Source: JBFMFB01 sp040752115 (GTDB lineage Bacteria; Pseudomonadota; Gammaproteobacteria; Burkholderiales; Sulfuricellaceae). Taken from it: a stretch of DNA of 48,365 bases. The position numbers and the translations under genes are program-made. Shown here in pieces: positions 8,349 through 17,347 of this stretch. How positions within the stretch are numbered: the stretch's first letter is position 1; the number at the start of each line of letters is the position of its first letter. Below the pieces are notes generated by a model. That model had not been told where the DNA came from, made no database searches, and was given only the letters and a program-made list of their open reading frames with translations. The DNA lies in contig JBFMFB010000018.1 of NCBI GenBank assembly GCA_040752115.1, forward strand, positions 1 to 48,365. The letters are read 5' to 3'.

Positions 8349-9746
8349 ATGAAACCCACTCTCGTTATCGTTGGCCGGCCGAACGTCGGCAAGTCCACGC
8401 TGTTCAATCGCCTCACCAGGAGCCGCGACGCCATCGTTGCGGACATGCCGGGGTTGACCCGCGACCGCCACTACGGTCACGGCAGGGTCGGGGACAAGCC
8501 GTATCTGGTTGTGGACACGGGCGGTTTCGAGCCGGTGGCCAAGGACGGCATTCTGCACGAAATGGCCCGTCAGACGCTGCAGGCGGTGGACGAGGCCGAC
8601 TGCATCGTGTTTCTGGTGGATGCGCGCCAGGGGCTGACCGCCCAGGATAAGCTCATCGCCGACCGGCTGCGCAAATCGGGGCGGCCGGTGTTCCTCGCGG
8701 TGAACAAGGCGGAAGGCATGAGGCGGGATGTGGTCGCGGCCGAGTTCTACGAGCTGGGTCTGGGCGAGCCGCTGGCGATCTCGGCGGCGCACGGCGAGGG
8801 GGTGCGGGACCTGGTGGAGCTGGCGCTGGCGGATTTCCCCCGCGAGGAAGCCGGCGAGGAAGAGGAGGAGCACCCGAAAATCGCCATCGTGGGCCGCCCC
8901 AACGTCGGCAAGTCCACCCTGGTCAACGCCCTGCTCGGCGAGGAACGGGTGATCGCCTTCGATCAACCCGGCACCACCCGCGACAGCATTTACATCGACT
9001 TTGAGCGTGCGGGAAAGCGCTACACGCTGATCGATACGGCAGGCATCCGGAAGCGCGGCAAAGTGTTCGAGGCGATCGAAAAATTTTCCGTGATCAAGAC
9101 CCTGCAGGCGGTGGAAGATGCCAATGTGGTGGTGCTGGTGCTGGACGCGCAGCAGGATATCTCGGAGCAGGATGCGCATATCGCGGGCTTCATTCGCGAA
9201 AGCGGGCGGGCCTTGGTGGTCGCGGTCAACAAGTGGGACGGGCTGGATGCCGTCAAGCGCGAACTGGTCAAGGACACAATTGCGCGCAAGATGATGTTCC
9301 TCGATTTCGCCAAGTTCCACTATATCTCGGCTTTGCGCGGCAGCGGCGTGGGCGGGCTGTTCGGCTCGATCGACGCCGCCTATGCCGCGGCGATGGCGCG
9401 GCTGCCTACGCCGAAACTGACGCGCATCCTGATGGCCGCCACCAGCCAGCACCAGCCGCCGATGGCTGGGCCGCACCGGCCGAAGCTGCGCTACGCTCAC
9501 CAAGGCGGGCACAACCCGCCGCTGGTGGTGGTGCACGGCACGGCGGTGGCGGACATCCCGGAGAGCTACCGACGCTATCTGGAGAACACCTTCCATAAGG
9601 CATTCGGCCTGACGGGCACGCCTCTGAAGGTTCAGTTCAACCAGGGGCACAATCCGTTCGCGGGCAGGAAATCCGCACCCAAGACTCAGCGCGAGGAAAA
9701 CCGGGCGCGCCGCCAGCGGCGCTACCAAAAGCGAAAATTCGGCTGA
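8349..9746 (+). CDS. der: Ribosome biogenesis GTPase Der (EngA)
   Basis: Der is an essential GTPase with two G domains in tandem that acts in 50S subunit maturation. The 465-residue protein has P-loops GRPNVGKST at residues 9-17 and 182-190, matching NKAE and NKWD specificity motifs and DTGG/DTAG switch II sequences. A KH-like C-terminal domain follows, ending in a basic tail (RENRARRQRRYQKRKFG) that should contact rRNA. An acidic linker (EEEEH, about residues 166-176) joins the two G domains. The ribosome binding site before the ATG is weak. In many betaproteobacteria hfq follows der; here a GGDEF-EAL gene and a repeat lie between them. Confidence 0.97.
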   Translation: MKPTLVIVGRPNVGKSTLFNRLTRSRDAIVADMPGLTRDRHYGHGRVGDKPYLVVDTGGFEPVAKDGILHEMARQTLQAVDEADCIVFLVDARQGLTAQDKLIADRLRKSGRPVFLAVNKAEGMRRDVVAAEFYELGLGEPLAISAAHGEGVRDLVELALADFPREEAGEEEEEHPKIAIVGRPNVGKSTLVNALLGEERVIAFDQPGTTRDSIYIDFERAGKRYTLIDTAGIRKRGKVFEAIEKFSVIKTLQAVEDANVVVLVLDAQQDISEQDAHIAGFIRESGRALVVAVNKWDGLDAVKRELVKDTIARKMMFLDFAKFHYISALRGSGVGGLFGSIDAAYAAAMARLPTPKLTRILMAATSQHQPPMAGPHRPKLRYAHQGGHNPPLVVVHGTAVADIPESYRRYLENTFHKAFGLTGTPLKVQFNQGHNPFAGRKSAPKTQREENRARRQRRYQKRKFG

Positions 9747-9884
9747 CGGCCGGCGGGTCGTGGCGCCGCACGGCATTCATCCTGATTTACCGACAGCGCG
9801 GCTTTGTTTGCCGTGCACGGAGCAATAACGGCAGCGGCAAATTTGTTATGATTGACCGGCACCCAGGAATTTTCCGGCATTTTT

Positions 9885-12800
9885 ATGGCCACCCTTCCAG
9901 ATTTTGACCGTCACGGCAAGGCGCCTTCATTGATCCGGCTTGGATCCAGGGCGTTTTTTGCGCTGGGCGGGCTGTTTCTGGCGTTGGTGCTGCTGTGGTT
10001 GCTGCTGTCCTGGAACAATACCCGGCAAAGCTACCTGCAGCGGATGGGCGCGACCGTGACGCTGGCGGCTGGCCAGGCCGAGGCTTACTTCGATTCCATC
10101 GGCATCTATCTCGAGGATGTCGCGGAGGACATGCAGCGGGTGGACGTGGCCCGGCACCCCGAAGCGGTGTTGCCAGTGCTGGTGCGTTTTGCCGAAATCC
10201 ACCGCGGCCTGGGCGGCGTCGCCGTAATTCGGCCCGACGGCAAGATCGTGGCGACCACGGTGGGCAAACCGGGTCAGCCGATGCCCAGCTTGTTGTCCGA
10301 CCCGATCTGGCGAGAGGATTTTCACCGCAATTTGCGGGCCAGGGGTTTGAGCGTGAACCGGCCGCAACTGTGCCGCGTCCTTAAGAAATGGATCATCCCG
10401 GTGCGCTACACGGTGCAGGATGATTTTGGCGAGGTGAAATACGTCCTCCACACCGGCACGGCGCTGGAAAAGCAGCAAGCATTATGGAAGGATCTGGCGC
10501 TGCCGGATGGCGCCGCGATCGGCCTGGTGCGGGAGGACGGTCATTTGATCAGCCGTTTCCCGGGCGAGGAGCCGGAAGCGCTTTACCGCCGTAATCCCCT
10601 CCCCGACGGCCTTCTGTCCGTTGGATTCCGGCTTCCCGGTGTGCGGCCTGCCGCGGGGATGATCGACGATCCGGAATTCGTGGGCGCCTACCGCCGCCTC
10701 CCGCACCACCCGCTGTACGTGTATATCGCCATGCCGCGTTCTGCTTTGGTCGGCGCGTGGTGGCAGGGCGTGCACCTTCCTTTTTACCTGCTGATGGGCG
10801 TGTTGGCGTTGGGCGGGATTTCCTACGGCCTCATCGCAGCACGGTTTTCCCGGCGCATGCGGCTGATCCGGCAAAAACTGGATAGTGCGGGAATTGCGGA
10901 GCAGGGCGGCCTGCCCAGCAGCGGTGTCAGCGAGATCGACAGCTTGTGCGAGGCGCTCGTCGCTACCCAGAACCGGCTCAAGCATTCGGCGCGGAACCGG
11001 GAGAAATCGCTGCTGGCCGCTGCGAACGCAGGCACCTATGCGATCAGGGCACGCGACGGGGTGACAGTTGCGGCCGATCGGGCTTTCCTGGACATGCTGG
11101 GGATGGAGGAGGACGAGGTCATCGGCCGCCCCTGGGCTGATTTGCTGGTGCAGACCGACACTGAGGACAGTGACGCCAGCATTACCCAGCAGTTGCAAAC
11201 CCAGGGCATGGCGCACCGCATTCTGTGCTTCAAAAATCGGAAGGGCAGGGAGCTGTGGCTGTCGCTGGCCGAGTACAACGACGAGTCGGGAAGCGAGCCT
11301 ATCCGCCACGGTCTGGCGATCAACGTCAGTGAGCGGGAATGGCTGCTGGCCACCGTCGGAAAGCAATCCGCCCGCTTCCAGGCACTGTGGCAGCTTGCCA
11401 CCAACCGGTCCAAATCCGAAGAAGAAAAAGCCGGCCTCATGCTGCGGCTTGGGCTGGACATCCTCAACATGGATGTGGTCGCCGTCGCCGAGGTGGCGGA
11501 AGGGCGGCTGGTATTGCGTTACCTGCTGGATACCTTGGGGTTGTTTCACGTCGGCCAGGGATTCGAGGTGTGCGACAAGCTGTGCTGCGAGGTGGTGGCG
11601 GCCGGAGGGAGCTACTTCGTCCACGATTTCTCGCGCCACGAGAAACTCCACGACCACCAGCTGCCGGTGCAGATGGGAATACGCGTTTACGCCAGCGTGC
11701 CGATTCACGCAGATGAACGGATTTACGGCATTTTGGTGTTTTTGCGGCGCAAGCCTCTGGCCGAGGACTTCCACGACGACGACAAGGCGTTCATCGAACT
11801 GCTGGCGTCCTGGTTCGAGCAGTTGCTGCTGCAGCAGAAGCAGCGCGAGGTGCTGCAGAGCATGGCCCTCACCGACAGCCTGACCGGGTTGCCAAACCGG
11901 CGGGCAGCGGAAATGCGTTTTTCCGAGGAAATCGCCCGCGCCAAGCGGGAGGGGGCCGGTTTTTCCATTGCCACCTGCGACCTGGACCGCTTCAAGCTGA
12001 TCAACGATCATTATGGCCACGACGTGGGGGACGAAGTCCTGCAACAGGTGGCAAACATCATGCGGCAGGTCTTGCGCGAGGGAGACTGGGTAGCCCGCTG
12101 GGGGGGCGAAGAATTCATCCTGTTCCTGCACCATTCCTACAGTGCGGATGCGGTGGCCGCGGTGGAACGCATCCGCCACGCGATCAAGGCGCGGTCCCTG
12201 CAGACGCGGCTGGGGGGAATGGAGGTAACCGCAAGTTTCGGCATTGGAACGCTCAAAAGCGACGACCAGGATATCTCCCGCGTGCTCTCGGAATCGGACG
12301 GCTGCCTGTATGAGGCCAAGAAAAAGGGGCGCGATTGTGTCGTGGCGGTACAGGATGCCAGCCGCGGTACCTTGTGGACGGCCGGCATGCTGCAACACGC
12401 CTTGCAGGAAAACCGGGTGGTGGCCGCCTATCAGGTCATGGTAGATCTGGCGACCGGGGAGCCGGTCGCAGACGAGGCGCTGGCGCGTCTGATCCAGCCG
12501 GACGGGGAAATTCAGCCGGCAGGCGATTTTATCGAGGCGGCCGAAGGGATCAACCTGATCTATGCCGTGGACCGCACCATCGCCTACCAGGCAATGTCGC
12601 GCTGCATGGTCGATCGGCGGACGGGGATCGAGTCGCCGGCGTTCGCTCACTTCATCAACCTCTCGCCGCAATTCCTGGCGCGTAAGGACATGGTGGATGA
12701 ATTGCTTTGCAACGCCAGGGCACTGTGCGGCAGCGCCCGCATCGAGCCGGACCGCGTGAAGCCGCTGGTGCTTGAGATTACCGAGCGGCAACTGCTGTCG

Positions 12801-13178
12801 GACTTCAAGAAACTGCGCCGCGACTTGCAGCCGTTGCTGGATTTTGGCTTCCGGCTTGCGCTGGACGATTTCGGTAGCGGCTATTCCTCTTTCCTGTATC
12901 TCGCCGAGTTGCCGGTGAGTTTCCTCAAGATCGAGGGCTGGATGGTGCGCAACATGCGCGGCAACGAAAGGGTGCTCCACATGGTGCAAAGCGTGGTGGA
13001 GCTGTCGCGGACCATGGGCATCACCACCATTGCGGAATGCATCGAGGACCGGGAAACCGCGGAAATGCTACGCGACATGGGTGTTGACTGGGGACAGGGC
13101 TACTATTTCGGCCGGCCGGAGCGCCACGAATGCAACATCGCCGGCCATAACGGGTCAAACGATACGTGTCCGACTTGA
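9885..13178 (+). CDS. Membrane-bound GGDEF-EAL cyclic di-GMP protein with CACHE-like, PAS and GAF domains
   Basis: The protein has 1097 residues from ATG 9885. A TTG at 9852 would add 11, and the numbers here use that longer form. Order of parts: membrane helix about 33-53, periplasmic CACHE-like sensor about 55-305, second helix about 308-330, PAS-like region about 385-495, GAF-like region about 510-660, GGDEF domain about 665-835, EAL domain about 845-1095. The cyclase signature GGEEF (751-755) is intact and is preceded by the inhibitory I-site RxxD (REGD, 742-745). In the EAL domain the catalytic set looks complete (EAL at 875-877, INLSPQ, EITERQ, LDDFGSGYSS, LKIEG, AECIED, GQGYYFGRP), although the usual QPI near its start reads QVM. 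Both activities are therefore possible. A weak AGGA lies about 15 bases before the ATG. It stands alone between der and hfq. Confidence 0.9.
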   Translation: MATLPDFDRHGKAPSLIRLGSRAFFALGGLFLALVLLWLLLSWNNTRQSYLQRMGATVTLAAGQAEAYFDSIGIYLEDVAEDMQRVDVARHPEAVLPVLVRFAEIHRGLGGVAVIRPDGKIVATTVGKPGQPMPSLLSDPIWREDFHRNLRARGLSVNRPQLCRVLKKWIIPVRYTVQDDFGEVKYVLHTGTALEKQQALWKDLALPDGAAIGLVREDGHLISRFPGEEPEALYRRNPLPDGLLSVGFRLPGVRPAAGMIDDPEFVGAYRRLPHHPLYVYIAMPRSALVGAWWQGVHLPFYLLMGVLALGGISYGLIAARFSRRMRLIRQKLDSAGIAEQGGLPSSGVSEIDSLCEALVATQNRLKHSARNREKSLLAAANAGTYAIRARDGVTVAADRAFLDMLGMEEDEVIGRPWADLLVQTDTEDSDASITQQLQTQGMAHRILCFKNRKGRELWLSLAEYNDESGSEPIRHGLAINVSEREWLLATVGKQSARFQALWQLATNRSKSEEEKAGLMLRLGLDILNMDVVAVAEVAEGRLVLRYLLDTLGLFHVGQGFEVCDKLCCEVVAAGGSYFVHDFSRHEKLHDHQLPVQMGIRVYASVPIHADERIYGILVFLRRKPLAEDFHDDDKAFIELLASWFEQLLLQQKQREVLQSMALTDSLTGLPNRRAAEMRFSEEIARAKREGAGFSIATCDLDRFKLINDHYGHDVGDEVLQQVANIMRQVLREGDWVARWGGEEFILFLHHSYSADAVAAVERIRHAIKARSLQTRLGGMEVTASFGIGTLKSDDQDISRVLSESDGCLYEAKKKGRDCVVAVQDASRGTLWTAGMLQHALQENRVVAAYQVMVDLATGEPVADEALARLIQPDGEIQPAGDFIEAAEGINLIYAVDRTIAYQAMSRCMVDRRTGIESPAFAHFINLSPQFLARKDMVDELLCNARALCGSARIEPDRVKPLVLEITERQLLSDFKKLRRDLQPLLDFGFRLALDDFGSGYSSFLYLAELPVSFLKIEGWMVRNMRGNERVLHMVQSVVELSRTMGITTIAECIEDRETAEMLRDMGVDWGQGYYFGRPERHECNIAGHNGSNDTCPT

Positions 13179-13199
13179 AAACACTGGAAATGACGCCAT

Positions 13200-13443
13200 G
13201 TTGAACCCAGATTATCCATTAGGGCGCGAGATGATGACGAGACAGGTTGCGAGGCAGTTTTGTCGGTTGCGAGGAGTCCATGGTCGTTCCATGGACGACG
13301 AGCAAGCGGCAAAAACGAAGTTTCAGTGCAGGCTCATATTCGCCAAAGGCGAATGTGATGCCGGAACTAAAATGACCGCAAACCGTCCGGCAGCGCTCGC
13401 GCAGGCGCGAAGCGCCGCCTAATGGATAATCTGGGTTGAATTC
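13200..13443. repeat. Hairpin-string element with terminal inverted repeats (copy 1)
   Basis: The ends are a 23-base inverted repeat (13201-13223 and 13420-13442; core CCCAGATTATCCATTAGG and its complement) with one mismatch. Between them lie several hairpins: GTCCATGG-TCGTT-CCATGGAC near 13277-13297, TATTCGCC-AAA-GGCGAATG near 13341-13360, and GGCGC-GAA-GCGCC near 13405-13418. The middle hairpin is preceded by GTGCAGGCT and followed by GATGCCGGA, a frame shared with the elements at 46897 and 48330. No credible coding frame is present. It fills most of the gap between the GGDEF-EAL gene and hfq. Confidence 0.75.
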
Positions 13444-13538
13444 GGGCCGACACCGGAGCCGGACCGCCTGACCCTGGCAATGGTTTGAAGAATCAAGTAA
13501 AGTGGCCTTTCATAATGAATAACGACATCGGAGCGAAT

Positions 13539-13778
13539 ATGAGCGCTAAAGGGCAAATGTTACAAGACCCATTTCTCAATGCTTTGCGCAAGGAGCATAT
13601 CCCGGTATCCATTTATCTGGTCAACGGCATCAAGCTGCAGGGGCACGTCGAATCGTTCGACCAGTACGTGGTGCTGCTCAAGAACTCGGTCACCCAGATG
13701 GTCTATAAGCACGCGATTTCCACGGTGGTGCCAGCGCGGCCGGTGAGTATTCCGTTCGAACATCCTTCCGAGGCGTGA
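13539..13778 (+). CDS. hfq: RNA chaperone Hfq
   Basis: Hfq forms a hexameric Sm-like ring that pairs small RNAs with mRNAs. The 79-residue product starts MSAKGQMLQDPFLNALRKEH, the usual betaproteobacterial N-terminus, and keeps the proximal-face residues (QD at 9-10, YKHAIST at 56-62) and the NGIKLQGHVESFDQY Sm1 block. GGAG at 13530-13533 precedes this ATG by 5 bases, so it is chosen over in-frame upstream codons. The C-terminal tail is short (PFEHPSEA), as in other betaproteobacteria. hflX follows 58 bases later, the standard hfq-hflX-hflK-hflC order. Confidence 0.97.
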   Translation: MSAKGQMLQDPFLNALRKEHIPVSIYLVNGIKLQGHVESFDQYVVLLKNSVTQMVYKHAISTVVPARPVSIPFEHPSEA

Positions 13779-13836
13779 GACTTTCCGTTCGAACTGGCCC
13801 TGGCCCAAGGCTGAATGATCTGCGGGCAAGCTCCTG

Positions 13837-14979
13837 ATGTTCGATCGGCCGGATAGCGGAGACGCTGCGGTTCTGGTGAGCCTGGATTTCGGCGAACCGG
13901 ACTATGCGGAAAACCTCGAGGAGTTGCACCGCCTTGCGGAAAGCGCCGGAGCCAACGTCCTGGCGGTAATCGGAGGTAGGCGCTCCCGGCCGGATGCGGC
14001 TTTGTTCGCGGGCAGCGGAAAGGTGGAGGAAATCGCATCCACCCTGCTGTTGCACCGTGCGAATCTGGTCATCTTCAACCATGACCTTTCCGCCGCGCAG
14101 GAGCGCAATCTGGAGCGGCGCCTCAAGTGCCGGGTGGTCGACCGCACCAGCCTGATCCTCGACATTTTCGCTCAACGCGCTCGCAGCCATGAGGGCAAAC
14201 TCCAGGTGGAGCTTGCCCAGCTAGAACATCTGGAGACACGCCTGGTGCGCGGCTGGAGCCATCTGGAGCGGCAAAAGGGCGGCATCGGTCTGCGCGGCCC
14301 CGGCGAAACCCAGCTTGAAACCGATCGCCGCCTGCTCGCCAAACGGGTCAAGCTGCTCAAGGACCGGCTCGATCGGCTGAAGCGGCAGCACGAGGTGCGG
14401 CGCCGCGCGCGCAGCAGAGGCAGGGTGCTGTCGGTATCGCTGGTGGGGTACACCAACGCCGGCAAGTCCACCCTGTTCAACCGGCTTACCCGCGCCAACG
14501 CCTATGCGGCGGATCAACTATTTGCCACGCTCGACACCACCTCCCGCAAACTTTACATCGAGGGAGCGGGGGACGTCGTGCTGTCCGACACGGTGGGATT
14601 CATCAAGCATCTGCCCCACGCACTGGTTGCTGCATTTCGCGCCACGCTGGAGGAGGCGATCCAGGCCGATGTGCTGCTCCATGTGGTGGATGGCGCCAGT
14701 CCCAACCGCGAGCGGCAAATCGCGGAAGTGAACAAGGTGCTTGCCGAGATCGGTGCAAATGCGCCCCAGATCAAAATTTTCAACAAGATCGATGTGAAGG
14801 GTCAGGCGCCGGGGCTGGAGCGGGACGAGTATGGTAAAATTGCGGGCATTCATGTCAGCGCCAGAACCGGCGCAGGCATGGATTTGGTGCGCCTCGCCCT
14901 GGCGGAAAGCGGCTCGGAGAAAAATGGCGCCGGGTTGCCGGTCGTCGGTTCCGGGGCGCAAGCAGAAGCTGGCGTATGA
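13837..14979 (+). CDS. hflX: Ribosome-splitting GTPase HflX
   Basis: HflX binds the ribosomal E site and splits stalled or hibernating ribosomes, notably under heat stress. The 380-residue product has the N-terminal HflX domain with the family motif GGIGLRGPGETQLETDRR (148-165), the P-loop GYTNAGKS (204-211), DTVGF (switch II) and NKID. The ATG at 13837 lacks a strong ribosome binding site. The gene lies between hfq and hflK in the usual order, and the hflK start follows 62 bases after the stop. Confidence 0.95.
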   Translation: MFDRPDSGDAAVLVSLDFGEPDYAENLEELHRLAESAGANVLAVIGGRRSRPDAALFAGSGKVEEIASTLLLHRANLVIFNHDLSAAQERNLERRLKCRVVDRTSLILDIFAQRARSHEGKLQVELAQLEHLETRLVRGWSHLERQKGGIGLRGPGETQLETDRRLLAKRVKLLKDRLDRLKRQHEVRRRARSRGRVLSVSLVGYTNAGKSTLFNRLTRANAYAADQLFATLDTTSRKLYIEGAGDVVLSDTVGFIKHLPHALVAAFRATLEEAIQADVLLHVVDGASPNRERQIAEVNKVLAEIGANAPQIKIFNKIDVKGQAPGLERDEYGKIAGIHVSARTGAGMDLVRLALAESGSEKNGAGLPVVGSGAQAEAGV

Positions 14980-15041
14980 GTGGTGTGAAACAATTACGCA
15001 GCTTTCGGGATTCGAAGCTCAAAATCTGGATATTTTAAAAT

Positions 15042-16205
15042 ATGGCGTGGAACGACCCCGACTGGGGAAGCAAAAAAAACAGCGGCGGGCCGCCGGATCT
15101 GGATGAGCTTTGGCGCAAGCTTAGCCAGAGATTTGGCGCGATGTTCGGCGGCAAGGGCGGCGGCGGGGGGAAAAACGTGGCGGCCGGCTTGAGCCTGCTT
15201 CCCGTTTTGATCGTGCTGATCTGGATTGCCAGCGGCTTTTATATCGTGAATGCAGGCGAGCGCGGCGTGGTGCTGCGTTTCGGCAAGTATGTGGAAACCA
15301 CCCAGCCGGGGCCGCGCTGGCATCTGCCCTATCCGTTCGAGAGCGCGGAAGTGGTGAACATGGAGCAGGTCCGAACGGTGGAGGTGGGCTACCGCGCCAA
15401 TGTCAAAAGCAAGGTGCTGAAAGAATCCCTGATGCTGACCGACGACGAGAACATCATCGACATCCAGTTTGCCGTCCAGTACACCCTGAAGAACCCGGAA
15501 GACTATCTGTTCAATAACCGCACCCCCGACAGTACCGTGCTGCAGGCTGCGGAAACCGCAATCCGCGAAATCGTCGGCAAGAGCAAGATGGATTATGTGC
15601 TGTACGAAGGACGGGCAGAGATCGCCGCCAGCGCGGCGAAGCTGATGCAACAGATTCTCGACCGCTACAAGACCGGCATCAGCATCAGCAAGGTGACCAT
15701 GCAGAATGCGCAGCCCCCCGAGCAGGTTCAGGCTGCGTTCGACGATGCGGTAAAGGCCGGACAGGACAAGGAGCGGCAGAAAAACGAAGGCCAGGCCTAC
15801 GCCAACGATGTGGTGCCCAAAGCGCGGGGTTCTGCCTCGCGCCTTCTGGAGGAGGCGAGCGGCTACCGCCAGCGCGTGGTCGCCAATGCCGAGGGCGATG
15901 CCGCCCGTTTCAAGCAGATTCTTACCGAGTACAGCAAGGCGCCGGCGGTAACGCGCGAGCGCCTCTACCTGGATGCGATCCAGCAGATTCTGAGCAGCAC
16001 CAGCAAGGTGGTGGTGGATCAGAAGGGCGGCAACAGCATGCTTTATCTGCCGCTGGATAAACTGATCCAGCAGTCGGCTCTGCCGGCGGAATCCGCTGCG
16101 CCCGCCGCTTCCAGGCCGGCGCTGCCCGAGGCGGCGCCGCAGCCGGAGAGCACGGCGCGCTCGCGCGAAGCATTCCGCAGCCGCGAGCGGGAGGTGCGGC
16201 CATGA
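15042..16205 (+). CDS. hflK: FtsH protease modulator HflK
   Basis: HflK and HflC form a large membrane cage around the FtsH protease. The 387-residue protein starts with the family hallmark MAWNDPDWGSKK and a Gly-rich cytoplasmic stretch (GGKGGGGGK). A membrane helix at about 47-70 and an SPFH/band-7 domain follow (NAGERGVVLRFGKY onwards). A coiled-coil region (about 230-300) and an Ala/Pro/Ser/Arg-rich tail end the protein. It overlaps hflC by ATGA, so the two partners are translationally coupled. Confidence 0.96.
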   Translation: MAWNDPDWGSKKNSGGPPDLDELWRKLSQRFGAMFGGKGGGGGKNVAAGLSLLPVLIVLIWIASGFYIVNAGERGVVLRFGKYVETTQPGPRWHLPYPFESAEVVNMEQVRTVEVGYRANVKSKVLKESLMLTDDENIIDIQFAVQYTLKNPEDYLFNNRTPDSTVLQAAETAIREIVGKSKMDYVLYEGRAEIAASAAKLMQQILDRYKTGISISKVTMQNAQPPEQVQAAFDDAVKAGQDKERQKNEGQAYANDVVPKARGSASRLLEEASGYRQRVVANAEGDAARFKQILTEYSKAPAVTRERLYLDAIQQILSSTSKVVVDQKGGNSMLYLPLDKLIQQSALPAESAAPAASRPALPEAAPQPESTARSREAFRSREREVRP

Positions 16206-17089
16206 ACAGGAATATGAGCACCATCTTGATCGGGGCGATTGCCGTATTGATCCTGCTGGTTTTGTCGGTGTTCACCGTGGATCAGCGGCAGAACGCGATC
16301 GTGTTCCAGCTGGGCGAGATCGTTGCCGTGAAGACCAAGCCGGGACTGTATTTCAAGGTGCCGCTGCTGCAGAACGTGCGCTACTTCGACACGCGCATCC
16401 TGACGCTGGATTCCGCCGAGCCGGAGCGTTTCATCACTTCGGAAAAGAAGAACGTGCTGGTGGATTCCTTCGTCAAGTGGCGCATCGTGGACGTGAAGCA
16501 GTATTACGTCAGCGTCGGCGGCGACGAGGCGCGGGCCCTGACGCGGCTGGCGCAGACGGTGAACGACGGCCTGCGCGCCGAGTTCGGCAAGCGCACCGTG
16601 CACGACGTGGTATCGGGTGAGCGTGACAAGATCATGGAGATCCTGCGCCAGAAGGCCGACCAGGATGCGCGCACGATCGGCGTGCAGGTGCTCGACGTGC
16701 GCCTGAAGCGCGTGGATTTGCCGCAGGAAGTGAGTGAATCGGTGTACCAGCGTATGGAGGCGGAGCGCAAGCGGGTGGCCAACGAGCTGCGCTCGCAGGG
16801 CTCCGGCGCGGCGGAGAAGATCCGCGCGGATGCCGACCGTCAGCGCGAAGTGATTCTCGCCGAGGCTTACCGCGAGGCCCAGAAGATCAAGGGCGAAGGC
16901 GACGCCAAGGCAGCCGCGATTTATGCCGCCGCCTACGGCCAGAACCCGGAGTTCTACGCGTTCTACCGCAGCCTGGAAGCCTACCGCCAGAGCTTCAAGA
17001 ACAAGAGCGATGTGCTGGTGTTGGAGCCGAATTCGGAGTTTTTCAAATACCTGAAATCTCCAGGCGGCGCCGGCAAAGCTGCGAAATAA
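16202..17089 (+). CDS. hflC: FtsH protease modulator HflC
   Basis: This 295-residue partner of HflK has an N-terminal membrane helix at about 7-25, then the SPFH domain (VDQRQNAIVFQLGEIVAVKTKPGLYFKVPLLQ region). A long helical part containing ANELRSQGSGAAEKIRADAD and a short C-terminal tail follow. The family signature of HflC over HflK is the lack of the Gly-rich N-terminus. Start and hflK stop overlap as ATGA; the next gene begins 4 bases after its stop. Confidence 0.96.
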   Translation: MNRNMSTILIGAIAVLILLVLSVFTVDQRQNAIVFQLGEIVAVKTKPGLYFKVPLLQNVRYFDTRILTLDSAEPERFITSEKKNVLVDSFVKWRIVDVKQYYVSVGGDEARALTRLAQTVNDGLRAEFGKRTVHDVVSGERDKIMEILRQKADQDARTIGVQVLDVRLKRVDLPQEVSESVYQRMEAERKRVANELRSQGSGAAEKIRADADRQREVILAEAYREAQKIKGEGDAKAAAIYAAAYGQNPEFYAFYRSLEAYRQSFKNKSDVLVLEPNSEFFKYLKSPGGAGKAAK

Positions 17090-17092
17090 GGC

Positions 17093-17278
17093 ATGCAGGA
17101 TTTGTTGCTTCCCGCATTGGCCCTTGTGCTGGTGATCGAAGGGTTGTTGCCCTTCCTCTCCCCCGTGCTGTGGCGCGAAACCTTCCGCAAGATGACGGAA
17201 CTTTCCGACAGCCAGATACGCTTCATCGGCCTGGGTTCGATGCTGGGCGGGTTATTGCTGCTTTACCTGTCGAAGTGA
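17093..17278 (+). CDS. DUF2065 family small membrane protein (YjeT-like)
   Basis: This 61-residue protein consists almost only of two membrane helices (about residues 4-22 and 43-59) around a polar loop with the family sequence SPVLWRETFRKMTELSDSQIRFIGLGSMLGG. It follows hflC by 3 bases, and the hflK-hflC-DUF2065 order is conserved in proteobacteria, which supports it being a real gene of the operon. Its role is not known; the context suggests the FtsH-HflKC membrane complex. Confidence 0.9.
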   Translation: MQDLLLPALALVLVIEGLLPFLSPVLWRETFRKMTELSDSQIRFIGLGSMLGGLLLLYLSK

Positions 17279-17347
17279 ACGCCCGGAATCCGGCTCTTGC
17301 CTGCCAAACTGACTAACCGACTCGATTGCGAAATTTCCCCCCGACGC

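Noticed and set aside
8139..9776. Minus-strand frame of 545 codons across der
   Set aside because: Shadow of der, rich in His, Arg and Gln as usual for antisense of GC-rich genes.
10482..12989. Minus-strand frame of 835 codons within the GGDEF-EAL gene
   Set aside because: Antisense shadow; no domain pattern, while the plus strand carries complete GGDEF and EAL motifs.
17297..17347. Upstream TTG start for hisZ
   Set aside because: The added 17 residues are not family-like; ATG 17348 gives the standard N-terminus MHNWLLPEYIEDILP.
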